From Legionellaceae bacterium (GTDB taxonomy: Bacteria > Pseudomonadota > Gammaproteobacteria > Legionellales > Legionellaceae), in NCBI GenBank assembly GCA_947504795.1, contig CANNJG010000001.1:1-47426 (forward strand): a stretch of 47,426 bases of DNA, read 5' to 3'. Each line of letters begins with the position of its first letter. Positions within the stretch are counted from its first letter, which is position 1. The position numbers and the translations under genes are program-made. The notes beneath the pieces are model-generated. The model did no database searches. It was given only the letters and a program-made list of their open reading frames with translations, and was not told the DNA's origin. Of the stretch, positions 33,058 to 42,700 are shown piece after piece.

Positions 33058-33827
33058 GAAAGAGACTTCCGGGTAAGGCGCATAGAAATGAATACGAATA
33101 GTAATGAAATCAGTAACGTAATCGTTCCTAAGGCATTGAGCTCAGGCGTGACACCGGTGCGGATCATTGAATAAATAGCAAGCGGTAAGATAGTAAACTC
33201 AGGTCCTGAAACAAAATAACTGATGACGACATCGTCAAATGATAAAGTAAACGATAGTAATAAGGCGCTGAGAACGCTTGGAAACAATAAAGGCAACAGG
33301 ACCTTGTTGAGCGCGCGCATATGACTGGCGCCTAAATCTAGGGCGCTGTAGTAAATATTGATATCGAGAGTTTCAATACGACTCATGATGGTAAGCAGCG
33401 TGTAAGGTAAGCAAAAAGTAATATGCGAGATAAGTAAGCTAAAGAATCCCAGTGGGGTATGTGTGTAATTATAAAAAATCAATAAGGACACGCCTAATAT
33501 AAGATCTGGAATAACAATAAGTAGGATCAACATCGCCATAAATGATTTATGTTTTTTTCTTTTTTGCGATAAAAACAAGCGCACCGAAGCAAGTAAACCG
33601 ATCACGGTGGCTATTACAGACGCGGTAATGCCTAAGATAACCGAATTCAAAAATGCGGACCATATATTGGCATCTTGAGCTAAAATTTTATACCAAATGT
33701 TTGAGCCGCTTTGCCATAATAGCGAGTAACGGGCCGTGTTAAAAGAATAGAGAATCAAGACGATGATGGGAATATATAAAAAGCTATAAATGAATAACAA
33801 ATAGCTTTTTTGTAACAAGGATTTCAT
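33054..33827 (-). CDS. potC: Polyamine ABC transporter, permease PotC
   Basis: Inner-membrane permease of the polyamine importer. The 257-residue protein has about six helices. YIPIIVLILYSFNTAR near 18-33 is the usual PotC/PotI N-terminal helix and loop. The EAA-type loop that touches the ATPase is YYSALDLGASHMRALNKVLLPLLFPS near 158-183. SFTLSFDDVVISYFVSGP near 191-208 is the PotC signature. It overlaps potD and potB by four bases each (ATGA), which couples translation of the whole operon. Confidence 0.93.
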   Translation of the reverse strand: MKSLLQKSYLLFIYSFLYIPIIVLILYSFNTARYSLLWQSGSNIWYKILAQDANIWSAFLNSVILGITASVIATVIGLLASVRLFLSQKRKKHKSFMAMLILLIVIPDLILGVSLLIFYNYTHTPLGFFSLLISHITFCLPYTLLTIMSRIETLDINIYYSALDLGASHMRALNKVLLPLLFPSVLSALLLSFTLSFDDVVISYFVSGPEFTILPLAIYSMIRTGVTPELNALGTITLLISLLFVFISMRLTRKSLS

Positions 33828-34645
33828 GATACCACGCCTTGATTTGGTCTGTGAAAACAGAGTACAAGAGTGAAAATAATCGTAATCAACATGCTGGTTG
33901 CGGCGCCTTGAGGCCAGTTTTCAGCGCCTAAAAACTGTTGTTGAATCAAATTGCCCAATAAAACAGAACGCGCGCCGCCTAAGATATCTGGAATATAAAA
34001 TAATGTCATCGAAGGCAAAAATACCATTAAAGAACCCACGACGATACCTGAAAACGTATTAGGTAAAAATACTTTAAAAAAAACGATTAATCGTGAAGCC
34101 CCAAGATCTTGAGCGGCCTCTAGTAAACAAAAATCGAAACGCTCCATGTTTGAGAAGATCGGAAGGACCATAAACGGTAAAAGATTGTATACCATGCCGC
34201 AGATCACTGCAAAGTTTGAGTATAAGAATGCGATAGGATGCGAAATGATATGTAATTTTATTAAGAGCGTGTTAAGAATACCATGAATTTTAAGGATGGC
34301 AATTAACGAGTAGATGCGAATCAGAGAGCTTGTCCAGAAGGGTATGATGATTAAAAACAGCCATAAGGTTTGATGTTTCGATTTCACAATAATATAGCTG
34401 AGCGGATAGGCTAGCAGTAAACATAACAACGTGGTTGTAGAAGCCATGAGCGTTGATCGCCAAAGAATTTTAGAAAACGACGGGGTCATCAGTTCCGTAT
34501 AATTATGGAAAGTCCAGGGTAAGGTTGCCATATGGGCTTGATCATTCGTAAGGAACGATAAAAGAAAAATACAGCCTAACGGGACAAAGCCGAAGAGGAA
34601 TAGCCATCCAAATATAAAAAAAATAGAATAGGGTTTAGTGTTCAT
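33824..34645 (-). CDS. potB: Polyamine ABC transporter, permease PotB
   Basis: Second permease subunit. The 273-residue protein starts MNTKPYSIFFIFGWLFLFGFVPL and has about six helices. FWTSSLIRIYSLIAIL and YNLLPFMVLPIFSNMERFD are conserved in PotB/PotH. The EAA loop reads LLEAAQDLGASRLIVFFKVFLPNTFSG. I take the ATG at 34645, which overlaps the potA stop by 11 bases. An ATG at 34702 would add 19 residues unlike the family and would overlap potA by 68 bases. GGAAG lies about 11 bases upstream of the chosen start. Confidence 0.9.
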   Translation of the reverse strand: MNTKPYSIFFIFGWLFLFGFVPLGCIFLLSFLTNDQAHMATLPWTFHNYTELMTPSFSKILWRSTLMASTTTLLCLLLAYPLSYIIVKSKHQTLWLFLIIIPFWTSSLIRIYSLIAILKIHGILNTLLIKLHIISHPIAFLYSNFAVICGMVYNLLPFMVLPIFSNMERFDFCLLEAAQDLGASRLIVFFKVFLPNTFSGIVVGSLMVFLPSMTLFYIPDILGGARSVLLGNLIQQQFLGAENWPQGAATSMLITIIFTLVLCFHRPNQGVVS

Positions 34646-35735
34646 AAGGTAATAGCACTTCCCAGCCGGGTAACCATTGAACCCATACGGGCTCTTGTTC
34701 AAGATATTCTAACTTATCATCGTCTTCATTAAAAAACTCGATGGCTGAGATCGTTTGTCCTGTTGTTAATAGGACTTTTAGCGCTACGGTTGAGCCTTTA
34801 TAAACAATATCGATGATTTTACCTGGGAGCATGCCTTTGGTATTTTGCACTTCATGTTCAGAATGCACACGAATATCTTCAGGTCGTATCATAAGATGCA
34901 TCGAGGCCCCACGGAGAACACCCGGAACGATCGCGCATTGGATGGTTGCTTTGCCTATTTTTACCGAGGCATGACGTTTAGTGACGGTATGGATGGTGAC
35001 ATCAAAGCGGTTGGCTTCGCCAATAAATTGCGCAACATAGAGATTGCAAGGTGTTTCATATACTTCACGAGGTGAGCCTATTTGTTCGATTTCGCCTTGA
35101 TTCATGACGACAATACGATCCGACATCGATAGAGCTTCTTCTTGATCATGGGTAACGAACACAAACGTCATATTCAATGTTTTTTGTAGTTGTTTGAGTT
35201 CGTATTGCATAGATTTTCGAAGGTTATAGTCTAACGAACTCAAAGGTTCATCAAGCAAGAGGACTTTTGGGCAATTGATAATCGCACGAGCAATGGCGAC
35301 CCGTTGTTGTTGTCCGCCACTTAGTTTCGTAATTTTACGCGTACCATAGGATTCTAATTGAACCATCGCTAGGGCATCTTTGACACGCTCACGAATATTT
35401 GTTTCGGACAAATGTTGACAGCGCAAGGAAAAGGCCACATTTTCAAATACAGATAAATGCGGAAAGAGGGCATAGCTTTGAAAAACCGTATGAACATTAC
35501 GTTCTTGAGGCGGTAATGTATTCACACACACGCCGTTAAAAAAGATCTCGCCATGGGTTGGTTGTTCAAATCCGGAAAGCAGACGCAATAGCGTTGTTTT
35601 ACCGCATCCTGATGGGCCTAAAAGCGTTAAAAACTCACCGGTAAACACATCCAGGTTAATTTGCTTTAGGATTTTTGAGCGGCCATACGACTTATGAAGG
35701 TGTTTAATTTGAATTAAAGGGGACCGGAGCGTCAT
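34635..35735 (-). CDS. potA: Polyamine ABC transporter, ATPase PotA
   Basis: Energises polyamine import. The 366-residue protein has Walker A GPSGCGKTT near 38-46, the ABC signature LSGGQQQRVAIARA near 138-151, Walker B VLLLDEP near 157-163 and the H-loop VTHDQEEA. The C-terminal domain (about 250-366), with HLMIRPEDIRV, is the TOBE regulatory domain. It is the first gene of potABCD, and the candidate promoter lies at 35790-35818. I see no strong Shine-Dalgarno sequence before its ATG. Confidence 0.95.
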   Translation of the reverse strand: MTLRSPLIQIKHLHKSYGRSKILKQINLDVFTGEFLTLLGPSGCGKTTLLRLLSGFEQPTHGEIFFNGVCVNTLPPQERNVHTVFQSYALFPHLSVFENVAFSLRCQHLSETNIRERVKDALAMVQLESYGTRKITKLSGGQQQRVAIARAIINCPKVLLLDEPLSSLDYNLRKSMQYELKQLQKTLNMTFVFVTHDQEEALSMSDRIVVMNQGEIEQIGSPREVYETPCNLYVAQFIGEANRFDVTIHTVTKRHASVKIGKATIQCAIVPGVLRGASMHLMIRPEDIRVHSEHEVQNTKGMLPGKIIDIVYKGSTVALKVLLTTGQTISAIEFFNEDDDKLEYLEQEPVWVQWLPGWEVLLPYEH

Positions 35736-35789
35736 AGTGTATTCAATGGCAAAAGGCTAAATTATGCGATCTATTCTTGGGATTGTCTA

Positions 35790-35818
35790 TATATATCATC
35801 CGGGCTCGAGTCCGTCAG
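35790..35818 (-). promoter_or_regulatory. Candidate potABCD promoter with a 14-bp palindrome in the spacer
   Basis: On the minus strand CTGACG (35813-35818) and TATATA (35790-35795) are 17 bases apart, 55 bases before the potA start. The spacer is mostly occupied by CGGGCTCGAGTCCG (35801-35814), a 14-base palindrome with a single mismatched pair. A protein bound there would cover the promoter, so it is a plausible operator, perhaps for polyamine or nutrient control. Confidence 0.45.
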
Positions 35819-35856
35819 CGCACAAGGAGGGCCACCTTTTCGTCGCTTTCTGACAA

Positions 35857-36249
35857 TCATTCTATAAGTACATTTGTGCCATCGTTTGACTTATAGTTGC
35901 TTAGGTCCTTTGATACATTCGCTTTTGGCGTACTATCGGGTTCTAAAAACCCATGATTTGTGTCATAATGCCAATGACGCAATGAACTAATTTCAGAATA
36001 ACTCCCATCATTGCAAATTATTTGTTGTCTTCCCGTAATTTTTGCAACACCCCCATGCCACATGCAGATTCCTTCAAACTTTTGCATATCCATGACGGCA
36101 TGCCGCGTGCAATAAGAAGAGCTATAATCACCATTTTCGTTAACATTCAATCCCGAAGAGGAATCGCAATACCGAATGTCCTGCCCGTTTGCGCAGGCGT
36201 GTAGGATCGGAGAGACAAGAGACAAGATTAATAATAAGGTTTTCGGCAT
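35857..36249 (-). CDS. Small exported Cys-containing protein, function unknown
   Basis: 130 residues from MPKTLLLILSLVSPILHACANG, a signal peptide. C19 sits in LHAC, a poor lipobox, so cleavage by signal peptidase I near ANG is more likely. The mature part has Cys at 28, 47, 62 and 79, enough for two disulfides, and a QQIICNDGSYSE segment. It does not resemble a family I know. The frame is open up to ATG 36282, but the candidate promoter -10 at 36278-36283 overlaps that codon, so the start at 36249 is the one that can be transcribed. It lies upstream of potA on the same strand, separated by 121 bases. Confidence 0.7.
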   Translation of the reverse strand: MPKTLLLILSLVSPILHACANGQDIRYCDSSSGLNVNENGDYSSSYCTRHAVMDMQKFEGICMWHGGVAKITGRQQIICNDGSYSEISSLRHWHYDTNHGFLEPDSTPKANVSKDLSNYKSNDGTNVLIE

Positions 36250-36277
36250 TTTTATAATCCATTTAGCTTTATTTAAA

Positions 36278-36306
36278 AGCATAGCACAGATTTTTAATTT
36301 TGACAG
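36278..36306 (-). promoter_or_regulatory. Candidate promoter for the exported protein gene at 35857
   Basis: On the minus strand CTGTCA (36301-36306) and TATGCT (36278-36283) are 17 bases apart. Transcription would begin near 36271, between the two possible start codons, which decides for the downstream one (36249). Confidence 0.45.
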
Positions 36307-36428
36307 AAAGCTTCGGGCTCAGCGCATGTTTGGCACATAAAAGACGAGCAGGGATTTATTATCAAACAATGTCCAATTTACAACATCCCAAAGCTATTCC
36401 ACAGGATTTTGCGTAAGTCCTGATGATT

Positions 36429-37688
36429 TTAAGTATTAGGCAATTCAACCGCTTCTGCAGGGGTCGTTGGGTTAATGTCTAAGTCTACGGCTTCGATTCT
36501 TTGAAACCGTAGCGTTATTTTCTTCGCGGATGTATTCACGTCATTAACGTCTTGATGGGCTAAATCAATATGCTTGGTTAGTTTGTCCATGCGTTTTTCA
36601 AAGCGTTGAAAATCGTTAGCTAAAGCATGGAGATGTTGTTGAATAATATGGACTTGCTTGCGTGTGGCATCATCTTTTAGAACCGCTTTCGCAGTGGTCA
36701 AAACTGCCATTAACGTACTGGGCGATACCAGCCAGACTTTTAAACGTTGTGATAGCGCGATGATCTCAGGATAATTCGCATGCACTTCGGCGAAAATAGA
36801 TTCCGCCGGGATAAACATGATAGCGCTATCCGTTGTTTCTGGGGGAAGAATGTATTTTTCTGCAATATCTTTGATATGTTTTTGCATGTCTTGACGAAAT
36901 TGTTGTTGCAGGGATTTACGTTCTAACGAGGTTGACTCGGTATTCATTAATCGTTGATAACCCTCCAACGGAAATTTAGCATCAATGACTAAATTTCCTG
37001 TTGGGTCTGGTAAAAATAAGATACAATCAGCACGTTTTTGATTACTTAAGGTGTATTGCAGGCTGTAATGCTGACTCGGTAACACATTGGCAATTAGCGT
37101 TGCTAATTGGACTTCACCAAAGGCCCCACGTGCACGTTTGTCGACGAGAACGTCTTGTAAACTGACTACATGTTGGGATAACTCAGTAATTTTCTTTTGA
37201 GCTTCGTCAATAATGGCAAGGCGTTTGACGACATCTATAAACGTTGCCGATGTTTTTTCAAAGCCTTCGGATAAACGATGATTTACTTGGTGGGTCAAAT
37301 TTTGAAGATGAGCACGGATTTCTTCTGTGACCGACTGTAAATGTTGGGTGAGCGAATGGGTATGTTGCGTGAAACTATGACCAATTTGCTCGCGCACATC
37401 AATCATTTGCCGTTGAATAGATTCCACAATTAAAGGTTGTATCGCATGGTGGCTTTGGGTTATTTTATCATGAATACTTAATTGCCCCGCTTGTATGGTG
37501 TGCTGCAGGGTTGCTTGGAGCGACTGTAAAGCCATGGTGACAAATTGTTTCAGCGCCTCGTGTTGGTCTTTAATTAATCGGTATGCTTGGCGTTGACGAT
37601 AGTGGATGAGACCAATTAGAAGCAACGACACGCTGCAGGTTATCCCACTCGATAGTAGTGTAGAAAAGGTTACATAGTGAGTTATCAT
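36429..37688 (-). CDS. rmuC: RmuC-family protein (DNA recombination limiting)
   Basis: Membrane-anchored nuclease-like protein that limits inversions at short inverted repeats in E. coli. The 419-residue protein has one N-terminal membrane helix (about 9-28). A long coiled-coil region follows to about 165, then the RmuC core: VDKRARGAFGEVQLATLI, LVIDAKFPLEGYQRL (the PD-(D/E)XK-like site, D-A-K) and SAIMFIPAESIFAEV, then LVSPSTLMAVL. Length and order fit the family. It is divergent from ligA with only 47 bases between the start codons. Confidence 0.94.
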   Translation of the reverse strand: MITHYVTFSTLLSSGITCSVSLLLIGLIHYRQRQAYRLIKDQHEALKQFVTMALQSLQATLQHTIQAGQLSIHDKITQSHHAIQPLIVESIQRQMIDVREQIGHSFTQHTHSLTQHLQSVTEEIRAHLQNLTHQVNHRLSEGFEKTSATFIDVVKRLAIIDEAQKKITELSQHVVSLQDVLVDKRARGAFGEVQLATLIANVLPSQHYSLQYTLSNQKRADCILFLPDPTGNLVIDAKFPLEGYQRLMNTESTSLERKSLQQQFRQDMQKHIKDIAEKYILPPETTDSAIMFIPAESIFAEVHANYPEIIALSQRLKVWLVSPSTLMAVLTTAKAVLKDDATRKQVHIIQQHLHALANDFQRFEKRMDKLTKHIDLAHQDVNDVNTSAKKITLRFQRIEAVDLDINPTTPAEAVELPNT

Positions 37689-37696
37689 GTTTTGCT

Positions 37697-37714
37697 TATA
37701 CCCCGTGTGGTATA
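37697..37714. promoter_or_regulatory. Inverted repeat TATACC-N6-GGTATA between divergent rmuC and ligA
   Basis: The two perfect six-base arms lie in the middle of the 47-base gap. Each arm contains a TATA sequence that could be part of a -10 box, one per direction. The symmetrical site could be where both genes are controlled together. ligA has AGGAG about 7 bases before its ATG. Confidence 0.4.
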
Positions 37715-37735
37715 CGATGTTGTTAGGAGTATCTC

Positions 37736-39772
37736 ATGCAATCTATAGCCGAGCAAATTCAGATATTACGTGATGAAATTCGGCGTTACGATCATCACTA
37801 CTACGGATTGGATGATCCGTTGGTATCCGATGCGATGTATGACCAACGCTTTCAAGCTTTAGGTGCGCTTGAACAAGCGCACCCGGAGCTGATTACGCAG
37901 GATTCGCCAACACAACGTGTCGGTGCCGCAATGAGCAGTGAGTTGCCGCCGTTGACCCACCGTGTCCCCATGTTATCGCTAGCTAATGTGTTTTCAAATG
38001 AAGAATTAGAAGCCTTTTTGAAGCGAGTGACGGATAAATTAAACTGTAATCTAGAATCCTTATGGTTCATGTGCGAGCCTAAGTTGGATGGATTGGCGGT
38101 GAATCTAACGTATGAAGCAGGAATATTGACGCATGCGGCGACTCGAGGGGATGGGGCCGTGGGCGAAGAAGTAACGAACAATATTCGTACTATTGCCGCT
38201 GTCCCGTTGCGATTACTAGTCGAAAAACCGCCTAAAATCGTTGAGATTCGCGGGGAGGTGTACCTGCCTAAAGCAGGATTTGAACAGTTGAATGCAACCG
38301 CTCATGCACAAGGTGAAAAAGGCTTTGCAAATCCTAGAAATGCGGCAGCAGGTAGTTTACGGCAACTCAATCCAGACATTACAGCGCAGCGTCCTTTAAC
38401 GATGTATTGCTATGGCGTCGGTGCTTGTGAGGGCGTCACTTTACCTGATAGTCATTTTGAGTTACTTGCATTACTCCAATCATGGGGATTACGCGTATCG
38501 CCTGAAAATAGAAGAGCACAAGGGATTTCGGGTTGTCTAGATTTCTATGCAACGGTCGGCCAGAAACGTGCTGGAATGGCGTATGAAATCGATGGGGTAG
38601 TTTATAAAGTGGATACAATTGCCTATCAACAACAATTGGGATTTATTTCGCGTGCACCACGTTTTGCATGCGCGCATAAATTCCCTGCGCAAGAAGAGGT
38701 AACACGGCTGCTGGCGGTGGATTTTCAAGTTGGACGAACTGGGGCATTGACCCCGGTGGCGCGTTTAGAGCCTGTGCGCGTCGGTGGCGTTGTGGTATCG
38801 AATGCGACTTTGCACAATATGAACGAGATTGAGCGTAAAGATATTCGTATAGGCGATTCTGTTATTATACGCCGGGCGGGTGATGTGATTCCAGAGGTGG
38901 TTGGCGTGGTACAAAACCGACGTCAATCAACTGCTGAAGCGATTGCATTACCGCAAACATGCCCGGTGTGTGGTTCAGACGTGCGACGTCAAGTCGGTGA
39001 AGCCGTTGCAAGATGCACGGGAGGGCTCTATTGCCAGGCGCAGTTGAAACGCATGGTTTGGCATTTTGCGTCACGGCGTGCTATGAACATCGATGGGTTA
39101 GGCAAAGCATTGATTGATATGCTTGTGGCGTATAAACTCATTCAGGATGTTGCAGATTTGTACCAATTAGATCCAGCTATTTTGGCGACATTACCCAGGA
39201 TGGGATCAGTATCCACAGAAAACTTGATGCAGGCCCTTGAGGAATCGAAACAAACCAGCTTAGCCCATTTTATATATGCGTTAGGGATCCCTGAAATTGG
39301 AGAAACCTGTGCGCGCCTTTTGGCGCAGCACTTTGGCGATATTCCAGCGTTAGCGCGCGCAACGGTCGAAGAGTTGTTGACCGTTAAAGATATTGGTCCC
39401 GTTGCTGCGGAAAATACCGTGCATTTCTTTTCTAAAAAACAAAATGTGCTTATTATTGAACGTTTATTGGCTTCAGGTATTTATTGGGCAACGCCGCAAC
39501 AGGTCGACATCCGATCGGAGCATCCTTTTTATCAAAAGAAGTTGGTGTTAACCGGGAGCTTGAAAACGATGACGCGTGAAGAAGCCAAAGCACACATAGA
39601 AGCTATCGGAGGGCATGTTATGAGTTCCGTATCTGCCAAGACAGATTTTGTTATTGCAGGCGAAGAAGCAGGATCTAAATTAGATAATGCCTTACGGTTA
39701 GGACTCCGCGTTTTAGATGAAAATGCCTTTTTGGCGTTACTCAAATCGAATACAGGTGTCTCGCATGACTGA
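37736..39772 (+). CDS. ligA: NAD+-dependent DNA ligase
   Basis: Seals nicks in replication and repair using NAD+. The 678-residue protein has the N-terminal Ia domain with HHYYGLDDPLVSDAMYD, then the adenylated lysine K116 in CEPKLDGLAVN. The OB domain includes FQVGRTGALTPVARLEPV, and a Cys4 zinc finger begins at CPVCGSDV. Helix-hairpin-helix repeats follow, and the C-terminal BRCT domain reads KKLVLTGSLKTMTREEAK. Length is standard. The end overlaps dnaE by eight bases, so the ligase and the polymerase are in one operon. Confidence 0.97.
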   Translation: MQSIAEQIQILRDEIRRYDHHYYGLDDPLVSDAMYDQRFQALGALEQAHPELITQDSPTQRVGAAMSSELPPLTHRVPMLSLANVFSNEELEAFLKRVTDKLNCNLESLWFMCEPKLDGLAVNLTYEAGILTHAATRGDGAVGEEVTNNIRTIAAVPLRLLVEKPPKIVEIRGEVYLPKAGFEQLNATAHAQGEKGFANPRNAAAGSLRQLNPDITAQRPLTMYCYGVGACEGVTLPDSHFELLALLQSWGLRVSPENRRAQGISGCLDFYATVGQKRAGMAYEIDGVVYKVDTIAYQQQLGFISRAPRFACAHKFPAQEEVTRLLAVDFQVGRTGALTPVARLEPVRVGGVVVSNATLHNMNEIERKDIRIGDSVIIRRAGDVIPEVVGVVQNRRQSTAEAIALPQTCPVCGSDVRRQVGEAVARCTGGLYCQAQLKRMVWHFASRRAMNIDGLGKALIDMLVAYKLIQDVADLYQLDPAILATLPRMGSVSTENLMQALEESKQTSLAHFIYALGIPEIGETCARLLAQHFGDIPALARATVEELLTVKDIGPVAAENTVHFFSKKQNVLIIERLLASGIYWATPQQVDIRSEHPFYQKKLVLTGSLKTMTREEAKAHIEAIGGHVMSSVSAKTDFVIAGEEAGSKLDNALRLGLRVLDENAFLALLKSNTGVSHD

Positions 39773-42700
39773 CGCGTCGTTTGTTCATTTGCACCTTCAC
39801 ACTGAATATTCTTTAATCGATGGATTAGTTCGTATCCAACCGATGATGGAAACAGTGAGAAAATTAGAGATGTCTGCGATTGCAGTCACTGATTTTTGTA
39901 ATTTGTTTGCTGCTGTGAAAGTCTACCAAGCGGGGCTTGCAGCAGGCATTAAGCCTATTCTAGGCTGCGAGGTATTGTGTTGGCATACAGAGGATCCGCA
40001 GAGCGTTTTTTCTGTGGTATTGCTTTGCCAAACTGAGACCGGATACCGCAATCTAACTCGTTTAATTTCGAAAGCGTATCAAGAAGGACAAGTGCAAGGC
40101 CAACCGCGTGTGACATTTGAATGGATAGTCGAGCAAGCGGAGGGATTGATTGTCTTATCGGGAGGACGTCAGGGTGATATAGGCCATGCTTTGCTCCGAA
40201 GCGACGTTTCAAGGGCGCAGCAATTGGCAGCCAAATGGGCAGCGGTATTCAAAGACCGATTTTACCTTGAGATAACGCGCACAGGACGTCAGGGGGAGTC
40301 CGCCTATAACGAAGCTGTGGTGCAATTGGCGGATCAACAGCAGTTAGCTTTGGTAGCAACGAATGATGTGCGCTTTCTAGAAAAGAAAGAGTTTGATGCC
40401 CATGAAGCCCGAGTATGTATCCACAATGGCGATACCTTAGCGGACGATAGGCGCCAAAAGCATTATTCAGAACAGCAATATTTACGCTCCCCCGCAGAAA
40501 TGCTGGAGTTATTTAAGGATTTGCCGCAGGCGTTACAAAACTCTGTTGAAATTGCCAAGCGCTGTAGCGTTATGTTGACGTTAGGCCAGCCGTACTTACC
40601 TCAATTTCCCACACCCCAAGGTGTGTCGATAGAAGCTTATTTAACCGAATTAGCACAACAGGGTTTAGAGAACCGCTTTCAGCGCTTAAATGTCTCTTCT
40701 CAGGCCCCCTATCATCAGCGTTTACAGATCGAACTTGACGTGATTAACGCGATGGGATTCGCTGGCTATTTTTTAATAGTTGCGGATTTTATCCGGTGGG
40801 CAAAATCCCATGATGTACCGGTGGGGCCTGGGAGAGGTTCCGGAGCCGGATCGTTGGTTGCTTATGTCTTAGGGATTACTGACTTAGATCCCTTGCAATA
40901 TGATTTGCTCTTCGAGCGATTTTTAAATCCCGAACGTGTATCGATGCCTGATTTTGATATCGATTTTTGTATGGAAGGGCGTGACCGCGTGATTGAATAT
41001 GTCGCGGAGAAATATGGTCGCCAATCGGTCTCACAGATTATTACCTTTGGCACGATGGCAGCCAAGGCGGTGGTGCGTGATGTGGGGCGGGTGTTGGGAC
41101 ATCCCTATGGGTTTGTGGATAAACTCGCTAAATTAGTGCCCTTTGAATTGGGCATTACGTTGGCTGAAGCCTTGAAAAAAGAACCAGAGTTGGCGCAACG
41201 CTATCAGAATGAAGAGGAAGTTAAAGAACTATTAGATTTAGCGCTCTCACTAGAGGGACTTACACGTAATGCCGGTAAACATGCGGGAGGCTTAGTGATT
41301 GCGCCTTCTGAACTCACTGATTTTACAGCGATTTATTGTGAAGAAGGGACCTCACATATTGTCAGTCAATTTGATAAAGACGATGTTGAAGCCGTTGGGC
41401 TCGTCAAGTTTGACTTCCTGGGTCTACGTACACTCACCATTATTGATATGACATTAAAATTCATCAATGCAGCGCGGCAAGAGGATCCTGTTGATATTGC
41501 CACCATCCCCTTAGATGATACGGCGACCTTTACCCTATTAAAACAGTGCCAAACGACCGCGGTCTTTCAGTTAGAATCACGGGGTATGAAAGAGTTGATT
41601 CATCGCTTACAACCAGATACTTTTGAGGATGTGATAGCGTTGGTCGCCTTATTTCGACCTGGCCCCTTACAGTCTGGCATGGTAGATGACTTTATTGAAC
41701 GTAAACACGGTTTGTCTTCGGTTTTGTATCCTCACCCAGAATTAGAATCAATCTTAAAACCTACCTATGGCGTAATTTTATATCAAGAGCAAGTGATGCA
41801 AATTGCTCAGGTACTTGCCCATTACACGCTGGGAGGTGCTGACTTATTACGCCGCGCCATGGGTAAGAAAAAGCCAGAGGAAATGGCCAAACAGCGTGTG
41901 ACTTTTACGGAGGGTGCCTTAGCGCGGAATGTGGATCCGGCGACGTCAACGGCTATTTTTGACTTAATGGAAAAATTTGCAGGCTATGGGTTTAATAAAT
42001 CACATTCTGCAGCTTATGCCTTAATTGCCTATCAAACAGCTTGGTTAAAAGCGCATTACCCTGCTGCATTTATGGCAGCGGTTTTATCGGCAGATATGGA
42101 TAATACGGACAAGGTTGTTGGGTTTGTCCGTGAGTGTACGAGCATGCAATTGCAGGTATTGCCGCCTTCAATTAGTCACTCCAATTTTGGATTTACGGTG
42201 GTAGATGACCAGACCATACGCTACGGATTAAGCGCAATTAAGGGCTTGGGTGCTAGCGTTATCGATAATTTAATAGAAGAACGCAAACGACATGGCCCAT
42301 GGTTAGATTTATTTGATTTGTGTCGACGTTTAGATATGCGCAAAACCAATCACCGCGTAATCGAGGCCCTTATTAAAAGTGGCGCCATGGATGACTGGGG
42401 GACAGAACGCGCAGTTTTGATTCATAATTTAGATAAAGCAATGCACCTAGGAACGCTCCATGTGCAAGACAGTCATTCCGGTCAGGGCGATCTCTTCGCA
42501 CTTATCAATGAGCCGCTTGCGCGTGAATCTTATGATTTATGTACGCCTTGGTCAGTCAAACAACGTCTAGAAGGTGAGAAAGAAACATTAGGCATGTATT
42601 TGACCGGGCACCCGACGGATCCCTATGAACACGAGTTTAAGCCCTTTATACAGCCCTTAAATACCCTGGCCACGTTTAAAAACAAGAAGGCTATTACCTG

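Noticed and set aside
34646..34702. Longer PotB start at 34702
   Set aside because: The extra 19 residues are unlike the family and would overlap potA by 68 bases; the ATG at 34645 with GGAAG upstream is better.
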